A stretch of 64,000 nt of DNA from Arthrobacter sp. PGP41 (GTDB lineage Bacteria > Actinomycetota > Actinomycetes > Actinomycetales > Micrococcaceae): assembly GCF_002953935.1 (NCBI RefSeq), contig NZ_CP026514.1, positions 1,798,001-1,862,000 on the forward strand, written 5' to 3'. Both the position numbers and the translations under genes were made by a program. Shown here in pieces: positions 42,181-50,584 of this stretch (positions are counted from its first letter, which is position 1; each line of letters opens with the position of its first letter). The notes beneath the pieces were generated by a model. The model ran no database searches and was not told the DNA's origin. It saw only the letters and a list, made by a program, of their open reading frames with translations.

Positions 42181-42498
42181 CGAACATCGGCCGTCCAGTC
42201 TTCCGCGACGAGCCAGCCGCACGGCTGGCCGCGGCTAAGCGCTACCGCGACTTCAAAAGCGCATGCGGTCGTCGCCGGATCATCGAGCGATCACGGCATC
42301 CGTTTAAACCTTCCCAGAAGACCCCAACCTCGCCGCCACCCTTTCTATGCCGGCAGCATCATCACCGCACTCACCACCTTGATCCGGAGTGACCAGGCGA
42401 TCGCTAGCGCGACCCTCGTCGAGCTAACGCCCGGGCTCTTACCTGAGTGGCCCCTCCGACGAGAACCCCTATAAGAACCAAGAAACGGAGCAATAACC

Positions 42499-43260
42499 AT
42501 GTCAAGACTGAACGGCAAAGTAGCCATCATCACCGGAGCGGCCAGCGGGATCGGCCTGTCCACCGTTGAGATCTTCGCGGCGGAAGGAGCGACGGTCATC
42601 GCCACCGACATCTCTGAAGGCGCTCTCAACCGTGCGGTCGAGGCTGTCACCGCCACCGGTGGAAACGTCGTCGCCCGCACTCTGGACGTCAGCTCCCCGG
42701 AGTCGTGGCAGCGGGTTGTGAACGACGTCGTCACCGAGTGGGGAACCATCGATATTCTCGTCAACAATGCCGGTATTGCAATCCCGAAGGGCATCCTCGA
42801 GGCCGAGTTGGAGGACTGGAACAAAGTCCTGGCAATCAATGCGACCGGCACCTGGCTGGGAATGAAGAACGTCTTGCCCTTCATGCAGACAGCCGGAGGC
42901 GGGTCCATCGTGAACGTGTCGTCGCTCGCCGCGATGATCTCCGGGGCCGCCGACGGCGGTGGCGCCGCATACTCCGCGTCCAAGGGCGCCGTCCGCTCCC
43001 TCACGAAACACGCCGCCAACTATTTCGCAAAGGACAGCATCCGGGTGAACTCCGTGCACCCGGGCCCGATCTACACCAGCCTCATCCAGAACTACGGCAT
43101 CACCAAGGAACAAGCAGCCGACCCGGTGAACGTGACACTCCCGCCCCACATCGGCGAGGCCTCCGACATCGCCTACGGAATCCTCTACCTCGCCTCCGAC
43201 GAAGCCAAGTTCGTCACTGGCGAAGAACTCATCATCGACGGCGGATTCGCCACCCACTAA
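42499..43260 (+). CDS. SDR-family NAD(P)-dependent oxidoreductase
   Basis: 253 residues from ATG 42499. Classical short-chain dehydrogenase: TGAASGIGLSTVE cofactor motif near residues 13-25, LVNNAGIA at about 88, catalytic Ser in VNVSSLAAM and Tyr/Lys in AAYSASKGAV near 157-161, and IIDGGFATH at the end. It is highly similar, about four residues in five by eye, to the incomplete SDR at the right edge of the window. It sits between fossils of other redox genes. A ketone or alcohol intermediate of the monooxygenase pathway is a plausible substrate. Confidence 0.9.
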   Translation: MSRLNGKVAIITGAASGIGLSTVEIFAAEGATVIATDISEGALNRAVEAVTATGGNVVARTLDVSSPESWQRVVNDVVTEWGTIDILVNNAGIAIPKGILEAELEDWNKVLAINATGTWLGMKNVLPFMQTAGGGSIVNVSSLAAMISGAADGGGAAYSASKGAVRSLTKHAANYFAKDSIRVNSVHPGPIYTSLIQNYGITKEQAADPVNVTLPPHIGEASDIAYGILYLASDEAKFVTGEELIIDGGFATH

Positions 43261-43266
43261 CCCCAA

Positions 43267-43290
43267 CCCACAAAAAACTGTGGGCCTTTT
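43267..43290 (+). terminator. Short terminator after the SDR gene
   Basis: CCCACA-AAAAAC-TGTGGG (43267-43284) followed by CCTTTT. It starts 6 bases after the SDR stop. The arms are only 6 bp, so strength is moderate. Confidence 0.6.
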
Positions 43291-43326
43291 GAATCCGTTC
43301 CGACGGGACAGAGGGGTCAACGTCCA

Positions 43327-43530
43327 GTGGACTCCGTCAAGGGTGAGAACCCCGTCCTTGGCGTGGTCTCCGCATCGCTCGACTGCAGCATCTGGGCCGA
43401 ACATGATTTCGGCGACCACCTCATCATCCTCGGACGAGTCCCCGAACTCGGAGCGAGCGAGAATTCTGTTCCCGATCCGCTTTTTTACCCATTTGGGAAG
43501 GACCACCATCGTGGCGCCCACCCTGCTGCA
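43327..43530 (+). pseudogene. C-terminal fossil of a flavin reductase
   Basis: The frame from 43327 reads VVSASLDCSIWAEHDFGDHL, then IILGRVPELG and PLFYPFGKDHHRG. This matches the end of HpaC/FMN-reductase-like proteins, where a 'C.....GDH.i..G.V' block and 'PLLYF.G.Y' close the fold. The N-terminal two thirds and the FMN-binding motif are missing. It lies just upstream of the LLM monooxygenase at 43617, the position where a functional reductase partner would be expected. Confidence 0.58.
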
Positions 43531-43575
43531 GGAACGGCGTTCTTCGCTAGCTGCAGCGTTTCACCCCACAACCAT

Positions 43576-43601
43576 GATCCTCGGCAGGCTTGCCGAGGAT
43601 C
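43576..43601. terminator. Hairpin before the LLM monooxygenase
   Basis: Perfect 11-bp arms GATCCTCGGCA/TGCCGAGGATC around a GGCT loop, ending 3 bases before the ribosome binding site AAAAGGA of the monooxygenase. It may be the old terminator of the fossil reductase or a leader structure affecting translation. No T-run follows. Confidence 0.55.
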
Positions 43602-43616
43602 TGAAAAGGAGTCATT

Positions 43617-44948
43617 GTGACTAGTCGACAAATGCTGTTGGCCATGCAACTGGGCAACGGGTACGGAATGCAGGGCGGAGCATGGCGGGCACCGGGTGTT
43701 GACGCCTCCAATTACGCCAACTTCGACGCGCAAGTGCGGTACGCCCAGGCCGCTGAACGGGGCAAGTTCGCGTTCCTGTTTCTGCCTGACTTCCTGGTCC
43801 AAACCGGGGACTTGGATCACGAGGCGCCGCAACAGACCCTCGATCCGTTGATGACAGCGGCAGCCGTCGCCCGTGGCACCAGTCGCATCGGTTTAGTGGC
43901 CACTGCGTCCACGACCTTCAACGAGCCCTACAACATCGCCCGCCAGTTCAAAGCGTTGGACGTCATGAGTCACGGCCGAATGGGGTGGAACGCGGTGACC
44001 ACCAGCGACCCTGGATCGGCGGCCAACTTCGGCCGTCAGATCGCTCCGCGCCCAGAGCGTTACCAGCGCGCTCACGAGACCATCCAGATTGTGCATGCAC
44101 TTTGGGGCAGCTGGGAGGAAGACGCCTGGCTCAAAGACACTGAGAACGCTCGATTCGCCGATCCGGCCAAGATCCAGCCGGTCGATCTCCAAGGAAAGTA
44201 TGTCGCCTCACGCGGCCCTCTGCCCATCCCGCCTTCCGAGCAGGGCCAGCCCGTTATCTTCTCCGCCGGCGGCGGGCAAAACGGGCTGGAGCTTGCCGGG
44301 CGTTACGCCAGCGGGGTCATCGGAGCCGTGTTCACCATCGAGGACGCCCGCGCCCAGCGCGAAGCAATCCGCGACGCCGCCCGCCGGGCCGGCCGCGACC
44401 CCGATGAGGTCAAGTTCTTCGCTGGGGTCATGCCTGCGATCGGCGCCACCAAACGGGCAGCCTTGGACCGCAGGCTGGCGCTGGGCGAGCAAACTTTCCC
44501 CGCCCGCGTCTCTTACCTGGGTTCCATGCTGGGCCTGGACCTGAAGGTCGATCAGCTGGACCAGCCGCTGAACCCCGCCCAACTGGCAGCCGCACACGCC
44601 AGCCCGTTCGATCCCCGCTCTCCGCGCGCGCTGAAGATCGCCCGGGAGGGGTGGACCATCCGCGACGTGCTCGCTCACGGCGTCATCGACTACCACCCGA
44701 CACCGGTCGGTCCCGCATCAGTGACCGCTGACCACATGCAGGAGTGGTTCGAAGCCGACGCCGTCGACGGCTTCTGGCTCCTCTTCGACGTCTACGAAGA
44801 CGCGATCGACACCTTCGTCGACGAGGTCGTCCCCCTGCTGCAGGAACGTGGCCTCTACCACCTGGACTACGAAGGTACCACCCTGCGCGAGAACCTTGGA
44901 GCCCACCAGCAGTACGGACTCGACCCTCGCTTGGGCAGCGGACAGTGA
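43617..44948 (+). CDS. LLM-class flavin-dependent monooxygenase (NtaA/SnaA/DszA-like)
   Basis: 443 residues from GTG 43617 after AAAAGGA. The bacterial-luciferase-like barrel of the NtaA/SnaA/DszA group is clear: QAAERGKFAFLFLPDF, TTFNEPYNIARQFKALDVMSHGRMGWNAVTT, QGQPVIFSAGGGQNG and HMQEWFEADAVDGFWLL near the end. Such enzymes need reduced FMN from a separate reductase and hydroxylate or cleave small organic, often sulfur- or nitrogen-containing, substrates. The adjacent reductase is only a fossil, so reduced flavin would come from elsewhere, for example the intact reductase at 60090. Paralogues are at 57352 and 58758. Confidence 0.9.
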   Translation: MTSRQMLLAMQLGNGYGMQGGAWRAPGVDASNYANFDAQVRYAQAAERGKFAFLFLPDFLVQTGDLDHEAPQQTLDPLMTAAAVARGTSRIGLVATASTTFNEPYNIARQFKALDVMSHGRMGWNAVTTSDPGSAANFGRQIAPRPERYQRAHETIQIVHALWGSWEEDAWLKDTENARFADPAKIQPVDLQGKYVASRGPLPIPPSEQGQPVIFSAGGGQNGLELAGRYASGVIGAVFTIEDARAQREAIRDAARRAGRDPDEVKFFAGVMPAIGATKRAALDRRLALGEQTFPARVSYLGSMLGLDLKVDQLDQPLNPAQLAAAHASPFDPRSPRALKIAREGWTIRDVLAHGVIDYHPTPVGPASVTADHMQEWFEADAVDGFWLLFDVYEDAIDTFVDEVVPLLQERGLYHLDYEGTTLRENLGAHQQYGLDPRLGSGQ

Positions 44949-45172
44949 ACCAGAACGAAGGAACAGCATGAAGTTCGCCGTTAGCTGGGGCCTGCCGATA
45001 CGCCAACGCGGTCATCGACGCAACGGCGTACCGCCCAGCAGCCCGGGTGCGGGACACCGTAATCCGGATGAAGTGGGTTTGCTGTCAATTCTGTTCCCTT
45101 TCGGGAAGCGCGGGACGTGGACAACGTGCCAGCCATCACAGGAGCTTCCGGCGGACAGGGCAAGGTCGAGGC

Positions 45173-45274
45173 GAAGCTGACATCGCTTATGGCGTGCTCT
45201 TCCTCGCCGGTCACGAATCATGATTCGTGACCGGCACCGACATCATCATCGACGGCGGTTACACCGCCCAGTAA
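45173..45274 (+). pseudogene. C-terminal fossil of an SDR
   Basis: Reading frame 45173-45274 gives EADIAYGVLFLAGHES, an in-frame TGA, then FVTGTDIIIDGGYTAQ and a stop. The pattern matches the end of the SDR at 42499 (DIAYGILYLASDE.KFVTG.ELIIDGG). Only the last 34 codons remain. The premature stop lies at the centre of a 30-bp perfect palindrome, so it was probably made by the event that formed the palindrome. Upstream sequence from 44968 begins like an LLM protein (MKFAVSWGL) but soon loses meaning. Confidence 0.72.
45206..45235. repeat. Perfect 30-bp palindrome inside the SDR fossil
   Basis: GCCGGTCACGAATCA is followed directly by its reverse complement, without a loop. The right half encodes conserved SDR residues (FVTG), so the left half is likely an inverted copy made by template switching. 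Compare the 32-bp palindrome at 1119-1150. Confidence 0.82.
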
Positions 45275-45288
45275 CGGAGAACAACATC

Positions 45289-45582
45289 ATGATCCGACAC
45301 ATCGTTTTGTTCCGAGTCATCGAAGGCACGCCGACCGAGCGGGTGCAGGAGGCCATCGATCGCCTCGAAGCACTCGTCGATGTCATCCCTGGCCTGCACT
45401 CACTGAAGGCAGGCATTGACATCGGCATTGAAGGCAACTTCAACTTCGGCCTCGTCGCCGAACTCGAGGACCGCGCCGCACTCGAAGTGTTCTCTCAGGA
45501 CCCCTCCCACATGGAGGTAGCCATGTTCATCCTCGAGTTCCGCAAGACCACCGACATCGCCATTCTCGACCTCGAGATGTAA
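45289..45582 (+). CDS. Dabb-family (stress-responsive A/B barrel) protein
   Basis: 97 residues from ATG 45289, with CGGAGA 9 bases upstream. The start IRHIVLFRVIEGTPTERVQEA, then LVDVIPGLHSLKAGIDIG and the His in DPSHMEVAMFI match the dimeric alpha-beta barrel (Dabb) family. Members include olivetolic acid cyclase-type enzymes and proteins of unknown role; they often accompany aromatic or polyketide-like catabolic genes. It is followed by an excellent terminator. Confidence 0.85.
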   Translation: MIRHIVLFRVIEGTPTERVQEAIDRLEALVDVIPGLHSLKAGIDIGIEGNFNFGLVAELEDRAALEVFSQDPSHMEVAMFILEFRKTTDIAILDLEM

Positions 45583-45587
45583 GACAA

Positions 45588-45625
45588 AGCGCAGGGGCTA
45601 CCGATGGTTCGGTAGCCCCTGCGCT
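45588..45625 (+). terminator. Strong rho-independent terminator
   Basis: Perfect 16-bp arms (45588-45603 and 45610-45625, AGCGCAGGGGCTACCG and complement) with a 6-nt loop, starting 5 bases after the Dabb stop. A pyrimidine-rich ACTCTTCGTTT tail follows. Confidence 0.88.
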
Positions 45626-45805
45626 ACTCTTCGTTTGCTCGCTGTGTCAGCTTGGAGAATGGTTCTAACCCGGCAGGCTAGCCCGCGGTACCGGTAATGA
45701 GAACATGCTTCCCGTCGAGAACCGAGCGTTATTCGTCGCTATTGTTCCAGCATGCCCAGGCGTCTTAGAAGATGTCTCGGCATCGTGCGGAAGGCGCCCT
45801 GAGAC

Positions 45806-46213
45806 TCACGTGGGGCTTGCGCCGGTCTCCGAGTTGACAACTCGCGAAGCAAACTTCCATTCTCCTTCGACTCGGCGAAACCTATCGACATAGGTGCCGA
45901 TCGCCGCGAGGACAGGAACGCCATCGACGATTCTGAAGAACTGGAAGTAGGCCGTTCCGGATGCTTCGTCCCCGTCGATCGCAACGTTAATGCTTGAGAC
46001 GTAATGCTTGGCCTGGACCCCGTCGGGAAGCTGCAGCTCTACGCTCAGGATACGAAGGTCGTGGTGCCCACGACGCGGTCCGATGCGGGGAATCTCAAAA
46101 GTTCCGTCCTGGGTGAACAGCGACACCCACTCTTCGTGCTGATTCAGATCTCGGGTCGAGCCGAAGCGGGAACAGAGACGGTAAATCGCCCACATGTCGT
46201 CGGCATATGTCAT
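45806..46213 (-). CDS. SnoaL-like/NTF2-fold protein
   Basis: 135 residues from ATG 46213, preceded by AAGGAG six bases upstream. The N-terminal helix with IYRLCSRFGSTRDLNQHEEWVSLF followed by TQDGTFEI and, near the end, GTYVDRFRRVEGEWKFASRVV is the standard SnoaL_4-type pattern. Proteins of this fold act as ketosteroid-isomerase-like enzymes, dehydratases or ring hydroxylase small subunits. No catalytic residue can be assigned with confidence. The promoter region at 46303-46335 has two CTCAT/ATGA palindromes. Confidence 0.82.
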   Translation of the reverse strand: MTYADDMWAIYRLCSRFGSTRDLNQHEEWVSLFTQDGTFEIPRIGPRRGHHDLRILSVELQLPDGVQAKHYVSSINVAIDGDEASGTAYFQFFRIVDGVPVLAAIGTYVDRFRRVEGEWKFASRVVNSETGASPT

Positions 46214-46302
46214 GTTGGCTCCTTCGTCATAAAGCTAAGGACAGGCGGATCCCCTGATAACCACCAGCCCGGCGCCGACCGTGGCGATAGGCATCGCAGG
46301 GT

Positions 46303-46335
46303 CTCATATTATGAGTGTAGCGCTCTCATTATGAA
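46303..46335. promoter_or_regulatory. Candidate operator pair before the SnoaL-like gene
   Basis: CTCAT-ATT-ATGAG at 46303-46315 is a perfect palindrome, and CTCAT-T-ATGAA at 46325-46335 is a close relative. They lie about 90-120 bp upstream of the SnoaL-like start in an AT-rich patch, suggesting a dimeric regulator that is not encoded nearby. Confidence 0.42.
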
Positions 46336-46380
46336 TAAGGATGTCGGCTTGACTTTACTGCGAAGCAGTTTGGGCGGAAA

Positions 46381-46593
46381 TCAGTGTTCCTCGAGACGGA
46401 AGCCGAGCTTAACGGTGACCTGCCAGTCAGCGACTTTGCCCTCCTCCAGATGGCCCCGGATTTCCTTGACCTCGAACCAGTCAAGGTGGCGGAGGGTCTG
46501 GGATGCCTTGGCGATTCCATTGCGGACGGCGTCGTCGACTCCCTGGTCCGATGTGCCGACAATTTCAGAAATGCTGTACGTGTGGTTGGACAA
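46381..46593 (-). CDS. Dodecin (flavin-binding)
   Basis: A TTG start at 46593 with GGAG upstream gives 70 residues, the usual size; the longer frame to 46812 would add a non-homologous extension. SNHTYSISEIVGTSDQGVDDAV, ASQTLRHLDWFEVKEIRGHLE and VADWQVTVKLGFRLE are the family pattern, with the flavin-stacking Trp (LDWFEV) and Gln (DWQVTV). Dodecins form dodecamers that store FMN/riboflavin. In a region with three FMN-dependent monooxygenases this may buffer free flavin. Confidence 0.88.
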   Translation of the reverse strand: MSNHTYSISEIVGTSDQGVDDAVRNGIAKASQTLRHLDWFEVKEIRGHLEEGKVADWQVTVKLGFRLEEH

Positions 46594-46812
46594 CTTCGCT
46601 CCTCGTGATTGCCTTGCGATTCCCGGATGCGGGCGGTGCTTGAAGACTAGCGGCACTTTAAGAAGGTTGCATCCCGATGCCAGATGCAACTGGTCTCTGG
46701 TATCGGTTCCGTTCTGTTTCGGCTTAGGGGAAGAGGACGATACGTCCTCTTGTCCCACCTCGCTCCAACAACCTATGTGCAGTCTCTGCGGAGGAAAGGG
46801 GGAATTGAGCAC

Positions 46813-47648
46813 CTACACGGGAGTCAAATGGCCCAGCTCGGCGTGCCGGCGCAACTTGGGTAGCAGGTCAGTCCTTTTCAGCGCTTCTGATATATCCAGG
46901 CTGTCCTTGCGAACAGGTTCCGGCTGGAGTTCCACAGGCCGCACGAAGACAACTGTGCCGGCATCAGACACCGCAGGCGGAAATTCGTCTAATTGGAAAG
47001 AGCAGTCGATAAGCGCAGGCACCCCCTCGGCGACGAGATTACGAATGGCGACGGCGACTTTTGGCCCTCGACGAACAATTCAATCTGCCCCCAACCGGCG
47101 TACAAGATCCTCGTCACGTGGCGAAGTGTCAGCGATGACGCCCAGTCCGTACGCTTTGGCTAACTCGACCGTGTACGCGCCGAGGGCACCCGCAGCCCCA
47201 TGACCGCGAGGATGTCGCCAAACTTTAGATTGACTGCGTCCAATGCTAACAAGGCACTTAGACCATTCATCGGGAGTGGCTGCGTGAGCGAAATCCATGT
47301 TGTCAGGGATCATCTCGACTTGTTCGGCCGGCACGACAATGCGTTCGGCCTATGCCCCTGCCGGCCTGAGGGAAACACCACCGCCATGACCGAGTCGCCC
47401 ACGTCCAGCTCAACACCGGCCCCGATCTTACGAACGATTCCGGCAGCCTCCATGCCGATTGCGAATGGACCCTCTGCAGGCAAGGGATGCCATGCCGGTG
47501 CTCCCGCTCGCCGCATTGTGTCCGTCGGGTTGACCGTGCAGGCCTTCACCTCGATACATACTTCGCCTGGACCCGGTACTGGGTTGGAGACCTCCATGAG
47601 TGTGAGTGCCTCGGGTCCGCCAAACTCTCGTGTCATGACCGCTTTCAT
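46813..47648 (-). pseudogene. Broken zinc-type alcohol dehydrogenase / quinone oxidoreductase
   Basis: The frame starts at ATG 47648 (after GGAGGA) with MKAVMTREFGGPEALTLM and continues to DVGDSVMAVVFPSGRQG. A single-base insertion near 47365 breaks the frame; homology resumes with RIVVPAEQVEMIPDNMDFAHAAT (pieces: PAEQVEMIP) and a cofactor-fold part GAAGALGAYTVELAKAYG. An in-frame stop after VRRLGAD at 47080 interrupts it again, and the C-terminus continues in IDCSFQLDEFPPAV and PELGHLTPV-like sequence to 46813. It is a decayed medium-chain reductase. Confidence 0.8.
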
Positions 47649-47707
47649 CTGTTCCTCCGTGTCTAGAAATTGGTGAAGAGCCCCTTTTCCGGGGCAGTGG
47701 GCCCAGG

Positions 47708-48424
47708 TCAGGCTTCTCCTGAGCGTTTCCGTGACCGGGTGTAGGCGTCGAGGGATACGGCGGCGAGTACGATCACGCCGAGGGCGACCTCTTGTGTTGC
47801 TTGTGGAAATGCGAGGATGTCGAAGACGTTGTTGATGGTTCCAAAGATCAGGATGCCAACGAGCGTTCGCCACATCGCGCCTTCTCCGCCGAGCAATGAA
47901 GTTCCGCCGATGATAACGATCGCGATCGAGTTGAGTGTGACTCCGACGGCGACGCCTGGCTGCCCGACGCCGATGACCGACCCCAAGACGATTCCCGCAA
48001 GTGCGGCGAGCATAGCCGTCAACACGTAGGTACTTGCCCGGAGTGAGGTCACGGGGAGTCCGGCCAGCCGTGCGGCTTCGTTGTTGCCGCCGATCGCGTA
48101 GATTCCCCGGCCGTACACGGTCTTGGAAAGTGCGAACCATCCTGCCGCGACGAGGACCGCAAGAAGCCAGACGGAGAGCGGGGCTCCGAGGAAGTCCTCG
48201 TCGGAAAGGAAATCGTAGCCGCCCGTTGCCATGGAAACCGGTTTGGAATTCGTGTACAGCAAGGTCAGGCCGCTGAACAAAGACGCGGTGGCGAGAGTTG
48301 CGATAAACGCGTTCACTTTCGCTTTGGTGATGAGGAGGGCGTTGATCAGGCCGAGGAGGAATCCGATCGCCAGCGTGATGAGTATGGCCCGTCCCGCATC
48401 GAGCCCGGCGTTGCCCCGATTCTT
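47708..48424 (-). pseudogene. N-terminally truncated sugar ABC permease (RbsC-like)
   Basis: The frame is homologous to RbsC-like permeases from about the third helix (AILITLAIGFLLGLINALLI, 48415 downwards) through NAFIATLATASLFSGLTLLY to IVIIGGTSLLGGEGAMWRTL and a normal C-terminus. The first third, including the ITGGIDLSVG-type motif, is missing, and the sequence stops matching at about 48424. An internal start at 48316 could give 202 residues, but the protein would be incomplete. It abuts an ABC ATPase fragment on the other strand. Confidence 0.75.
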
Positions 48425-48667
48425 GAAGTGGTTGGGCTCACCGTTCCGGGAGCCATTGAAAATATCGACCTGGACGTGAGGCCCGGGGAAATACTTGGCA
48501 TCGCCGGTTTGGTAGGTTCTGGCCGTTCGACGTTACTTAGGGCGATCGCCGGCGCGGAACCCACTGCACGGGGAACCATCCGCCTGGCGGGCGCAGAGCC
48601 TGCCTGGCCGCGGACTGTGCGGGCCGCGCGCAAACTCGGAATCGGTCTAATCCCTGAGGACCAATGA
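48424..48667 (+). pseudogene. Fragment of a sugar ABC ATPase (second NBD)
   Basis: ILEVVGLTVPGAIENIDLDV, then RPGEILGIAGLVGSGRSTLLRAI and LGIGLIPEDQ followed by a stop codon match the start of the second nucleotide-binding domain of RbsA-like proteins. Both the N-terminal NBD and the rest of NBD2 are missing. It faces the permease fragment head-to-head, an order that never occurs in an intact importer, so a rearrangement joined them. Confidence 0.75.
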
Positions 48668-49338
48668 GATGCAGCCAGGCTACGGTCAGATCCGTGTCGC
48701 CACCGTGAGCGCACCAGGTGCCGGACTTCCGTAGCATCGTGTCATCACCTCAACTCGGAGGGACCTGACCACCTTGGCGTTCCAGCGGTCGTTGCAACAC
48801 CAGCATCTCCAGGAGTTGCAACGACCGTTTCGCCTTTAACGAAAGAAGCTGCCGCCGGAGCAGAACGCCCAGTTCCTTTCGCTTGGCAAAACCAGCCCGC
48901 TTTTAGGTGTCCGTTTTCAATGAATCTGGCAGCGGCGACGTGGGAAAATGCCAGTTCTTCTGGCTGGATCCGCGGCATTTGGCTGTCACTCGATCTGGCA
49001 TTTCCGTGTGCGTGGAAATGTATCGTTCCGGCTGTCCGGTTCTATAGCCATTCAGTCCCGTAGCTGGCGTGATTGCGGAGCGCGTGTTCGACCCGGGCCG
49101 CTGCTCGGGCACGGCTGAGCAGGCATGTGGGGCGAGTATTGAAGCGAGTTCCTGGGCGACGAAGGTGCGGCGGCGGTCGGATGGGATTTCGGTGGTGACC
49201 TTTGTATCGGTAGTTTGCGTAGGCCATTCTTCTTCTTCCTGATATTGGTTGCCAATTACGGCAGTGTGCGGACCTGCCACGGACATGTGTTGTTGGCCAT
49301 GTGCGCCCACTCAGCCATCTGGCCGGGTGGGGGAGGCG
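48668..49338. other. Noncoding junction, possible insertion-sequence remnant
   Basis: 671 bp with no credible gene. The part around 48890-49000 (GTGTCCGTTTTC, then ...CGCGGCATTTGGCTGTCACTCG) looks like sequence around an insertion element end, but I could not find matching terminal repeats or a transposase. The short minus-strand frame 49042-49227 has a purine-rich leader but no recognisable domain. Confidence 0.4.
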
Positions 49339-50256
49339 CTAGAGCGCTGGCTGCACCCCGAAGGCGACGGCGAGCTTCATGATTTTCTCGGCGCGGCCCA
49401 GGCGGGGCAGGTCGGATCCGTCGCGGATGACACGGCCGTTGGCTTCGAAGTCCGCCATGAAGTCCGTGGCCCAGGCGACATCGGACGGTGTGGGGCTGAT
49501 GACCTCGTTGACGACGGGGGTCTGGTCGATGGCCAGGCAGAACTTGCCGGTCATGCCCATCATCACAGTGATGCCGGTCTGCTCGCGCAGGATGGGGTGG
49601 TTGGTGCCCACGGTTGGGCCGTCGATGGGGCCCGGCAGGTTGCCCGCCCGGCTGGCGACAACGAGCTTGGCGCGCGGGTAGGCCATCGCTTCGGCGGTGG
49701 CGGCCATGCCGGTATCGCGGCGGAAGTCACCGGAGCCGAAGGCGAGGCGGAAAGCGCCCTGGGCCTTGGCAATGTTGTTGGCTTCCTCGATGCCGACGGC
49801 CGATTCCACCAGCGGGATAACGGGGGTGTTGCCGTCCATGCGGTGGAAGGATTCGGTGACCTGGTCAGCGGACTCGGTCTTGGCCAGCATGACGCCGAGC
49901 AGGCCCGGGGTGCCGCGCAGGCCAGCGAGGTCGTCCGCCCAGAAGGGGCGGGTGGCATCGTTGATCCGGACCCAGGCCTTGCCGCCTGCGGTAAGCCAGT
50001 CCACCACGTGGCCCCGGGCCTGGTCCTTCTGCGACGGGTCCACGGCATCTTCAATATCCAAGATGATCGAGTCGGCGCGGGACACGGCCGACTGGTAAAA
50101 AAGCTCGGTCTTCATGGCATTAACAAGGAGCCAAGACCGGGCGATCTCTGCCGGGATGTGGCGTTCGGGGGTGAAGTTCGGGAACGCATCACTCGGTGCT
50201 GGGGAAGAGGAGGAAGTATCTCCGGCGCTTTGGGACATGTAAATTGGCTGCGTCAT
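49339..50256 (-). CDS. HpcH/HpaI aldolase / citrate lyase beta-like protein
   Basis: 305 residues from ATG 50256. The CitE-like TIM barrel is indicated by RSWLLVNAMKTELFYQSA, IILDIEDAVDPSQKDQAR (acidic metal-binding motif), KAWVRIND, VIPLVESAVGIEEANNIA and LAFGSGDFRRDTG. CitE-like proteins cleave acyl-CoA thioesters or split C-C bonds of hydroxyacid derivatives. As the last gene of the tartrate cluster it could process a downstream C4 or C2 intermediate. The exact substrate is uncertain. Confidence 0.85.
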   Translation of the reverse strand: MTQPIYMSQSAGDTSSSSPAPSDAFPNFTPERHIPAEIARSWLLVNAMKTELFYQSAVSRADSIILDIEDAVDPSQKDQARGHVVDWLTAGGKAWVRINDATRPFWADDLAGLRGTPGLLGVMLAKTESADQVTESFHRMDGNTPVIPLVESAVGIEEANNIAKAQGAFRLAFGSGDFRRDTGMAATAEAMAYPRAKLVVASRAGNLPGPIDGPTVGTNHPILREQTGITVMMGMTGKFCLAIDQTPVVNEVISPTPSDVAWATDFMADFEANGRVIRDGSDLPRLGRAEKIMKLAVAFGVQPAL

Positions 50257-50272
50257 GGGTCTCCCTGCTGGG

Positions 50273-50584
50273 TCAGTTACGTGCTGGTGCGGTGGATGTC
50301 ATGCGGTAGCAGAGCCCGTCTTCGGCTTCTTCCGGTTCTGCCCACACCTCGATCCCGCGCGCGGCTTCGTACATGGTGCGTGGTTGTGCGGCGTCTCCTG
50401 CAATCCAGAGTGCTGTGGAGTCTGCCATGGCATCATCGATGGTTCCGGTGCGGATGATCCTGCCTTTTTGGCGGATCTGGACCCTCGCTCCGATGAGCCG
50501 GTTCCAATGGATGTATTGGCGGAGCATGATCCGCTCTCCGAAGACAGGTGCGTGCTGCTTGCTGACTCCGGTTGATGGGGTCAT
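50273..50584 (-). CDS. Unknown protein of the tartrate cluster
   Basis: 103 residues. ATG 50584 overlaps the stop of the tartrate dehydrogenase gene (ATGA), so it is translationally coupled and very probably real. The sequence has a strand-rich centre (MLRQYIHWNRLIGARVQIR, TGTIDDAMADSTALWIAG) followed by an aromatic-poor acidic part (IEVWAEPEEAEDGLCYRM). It lacks transmembrane helices and known motifs. It resembles a small beta-barrel of the SH3 or Sm-like size but this is a guess. Position suggests a role in the tartrate pathway. Confidence 0.7.
   Translation of the reverse strand: MTPSTGVSKQHAPVFGERIMLRQYIHWNRLIGARVQIRQKGRIIRTGTIDDAMADSTALWIAGDAAQPRTMYEAARGIEVWAEPEEAEDGLCYRMTSTAPARN

Noticed and set aside
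48903..49310. 135-residue minus-strand frame, possible insertion-sequence protein
   Set aside because: No transposase motif or terminal repeats; only kept as a possible remnant in the gap description.
49249..50457. 402-residue frame opposite the CitE-like gene
   Set aside because: Antisense shadow of a well-supported gene with low-complexity Gly/Val/Asp content.
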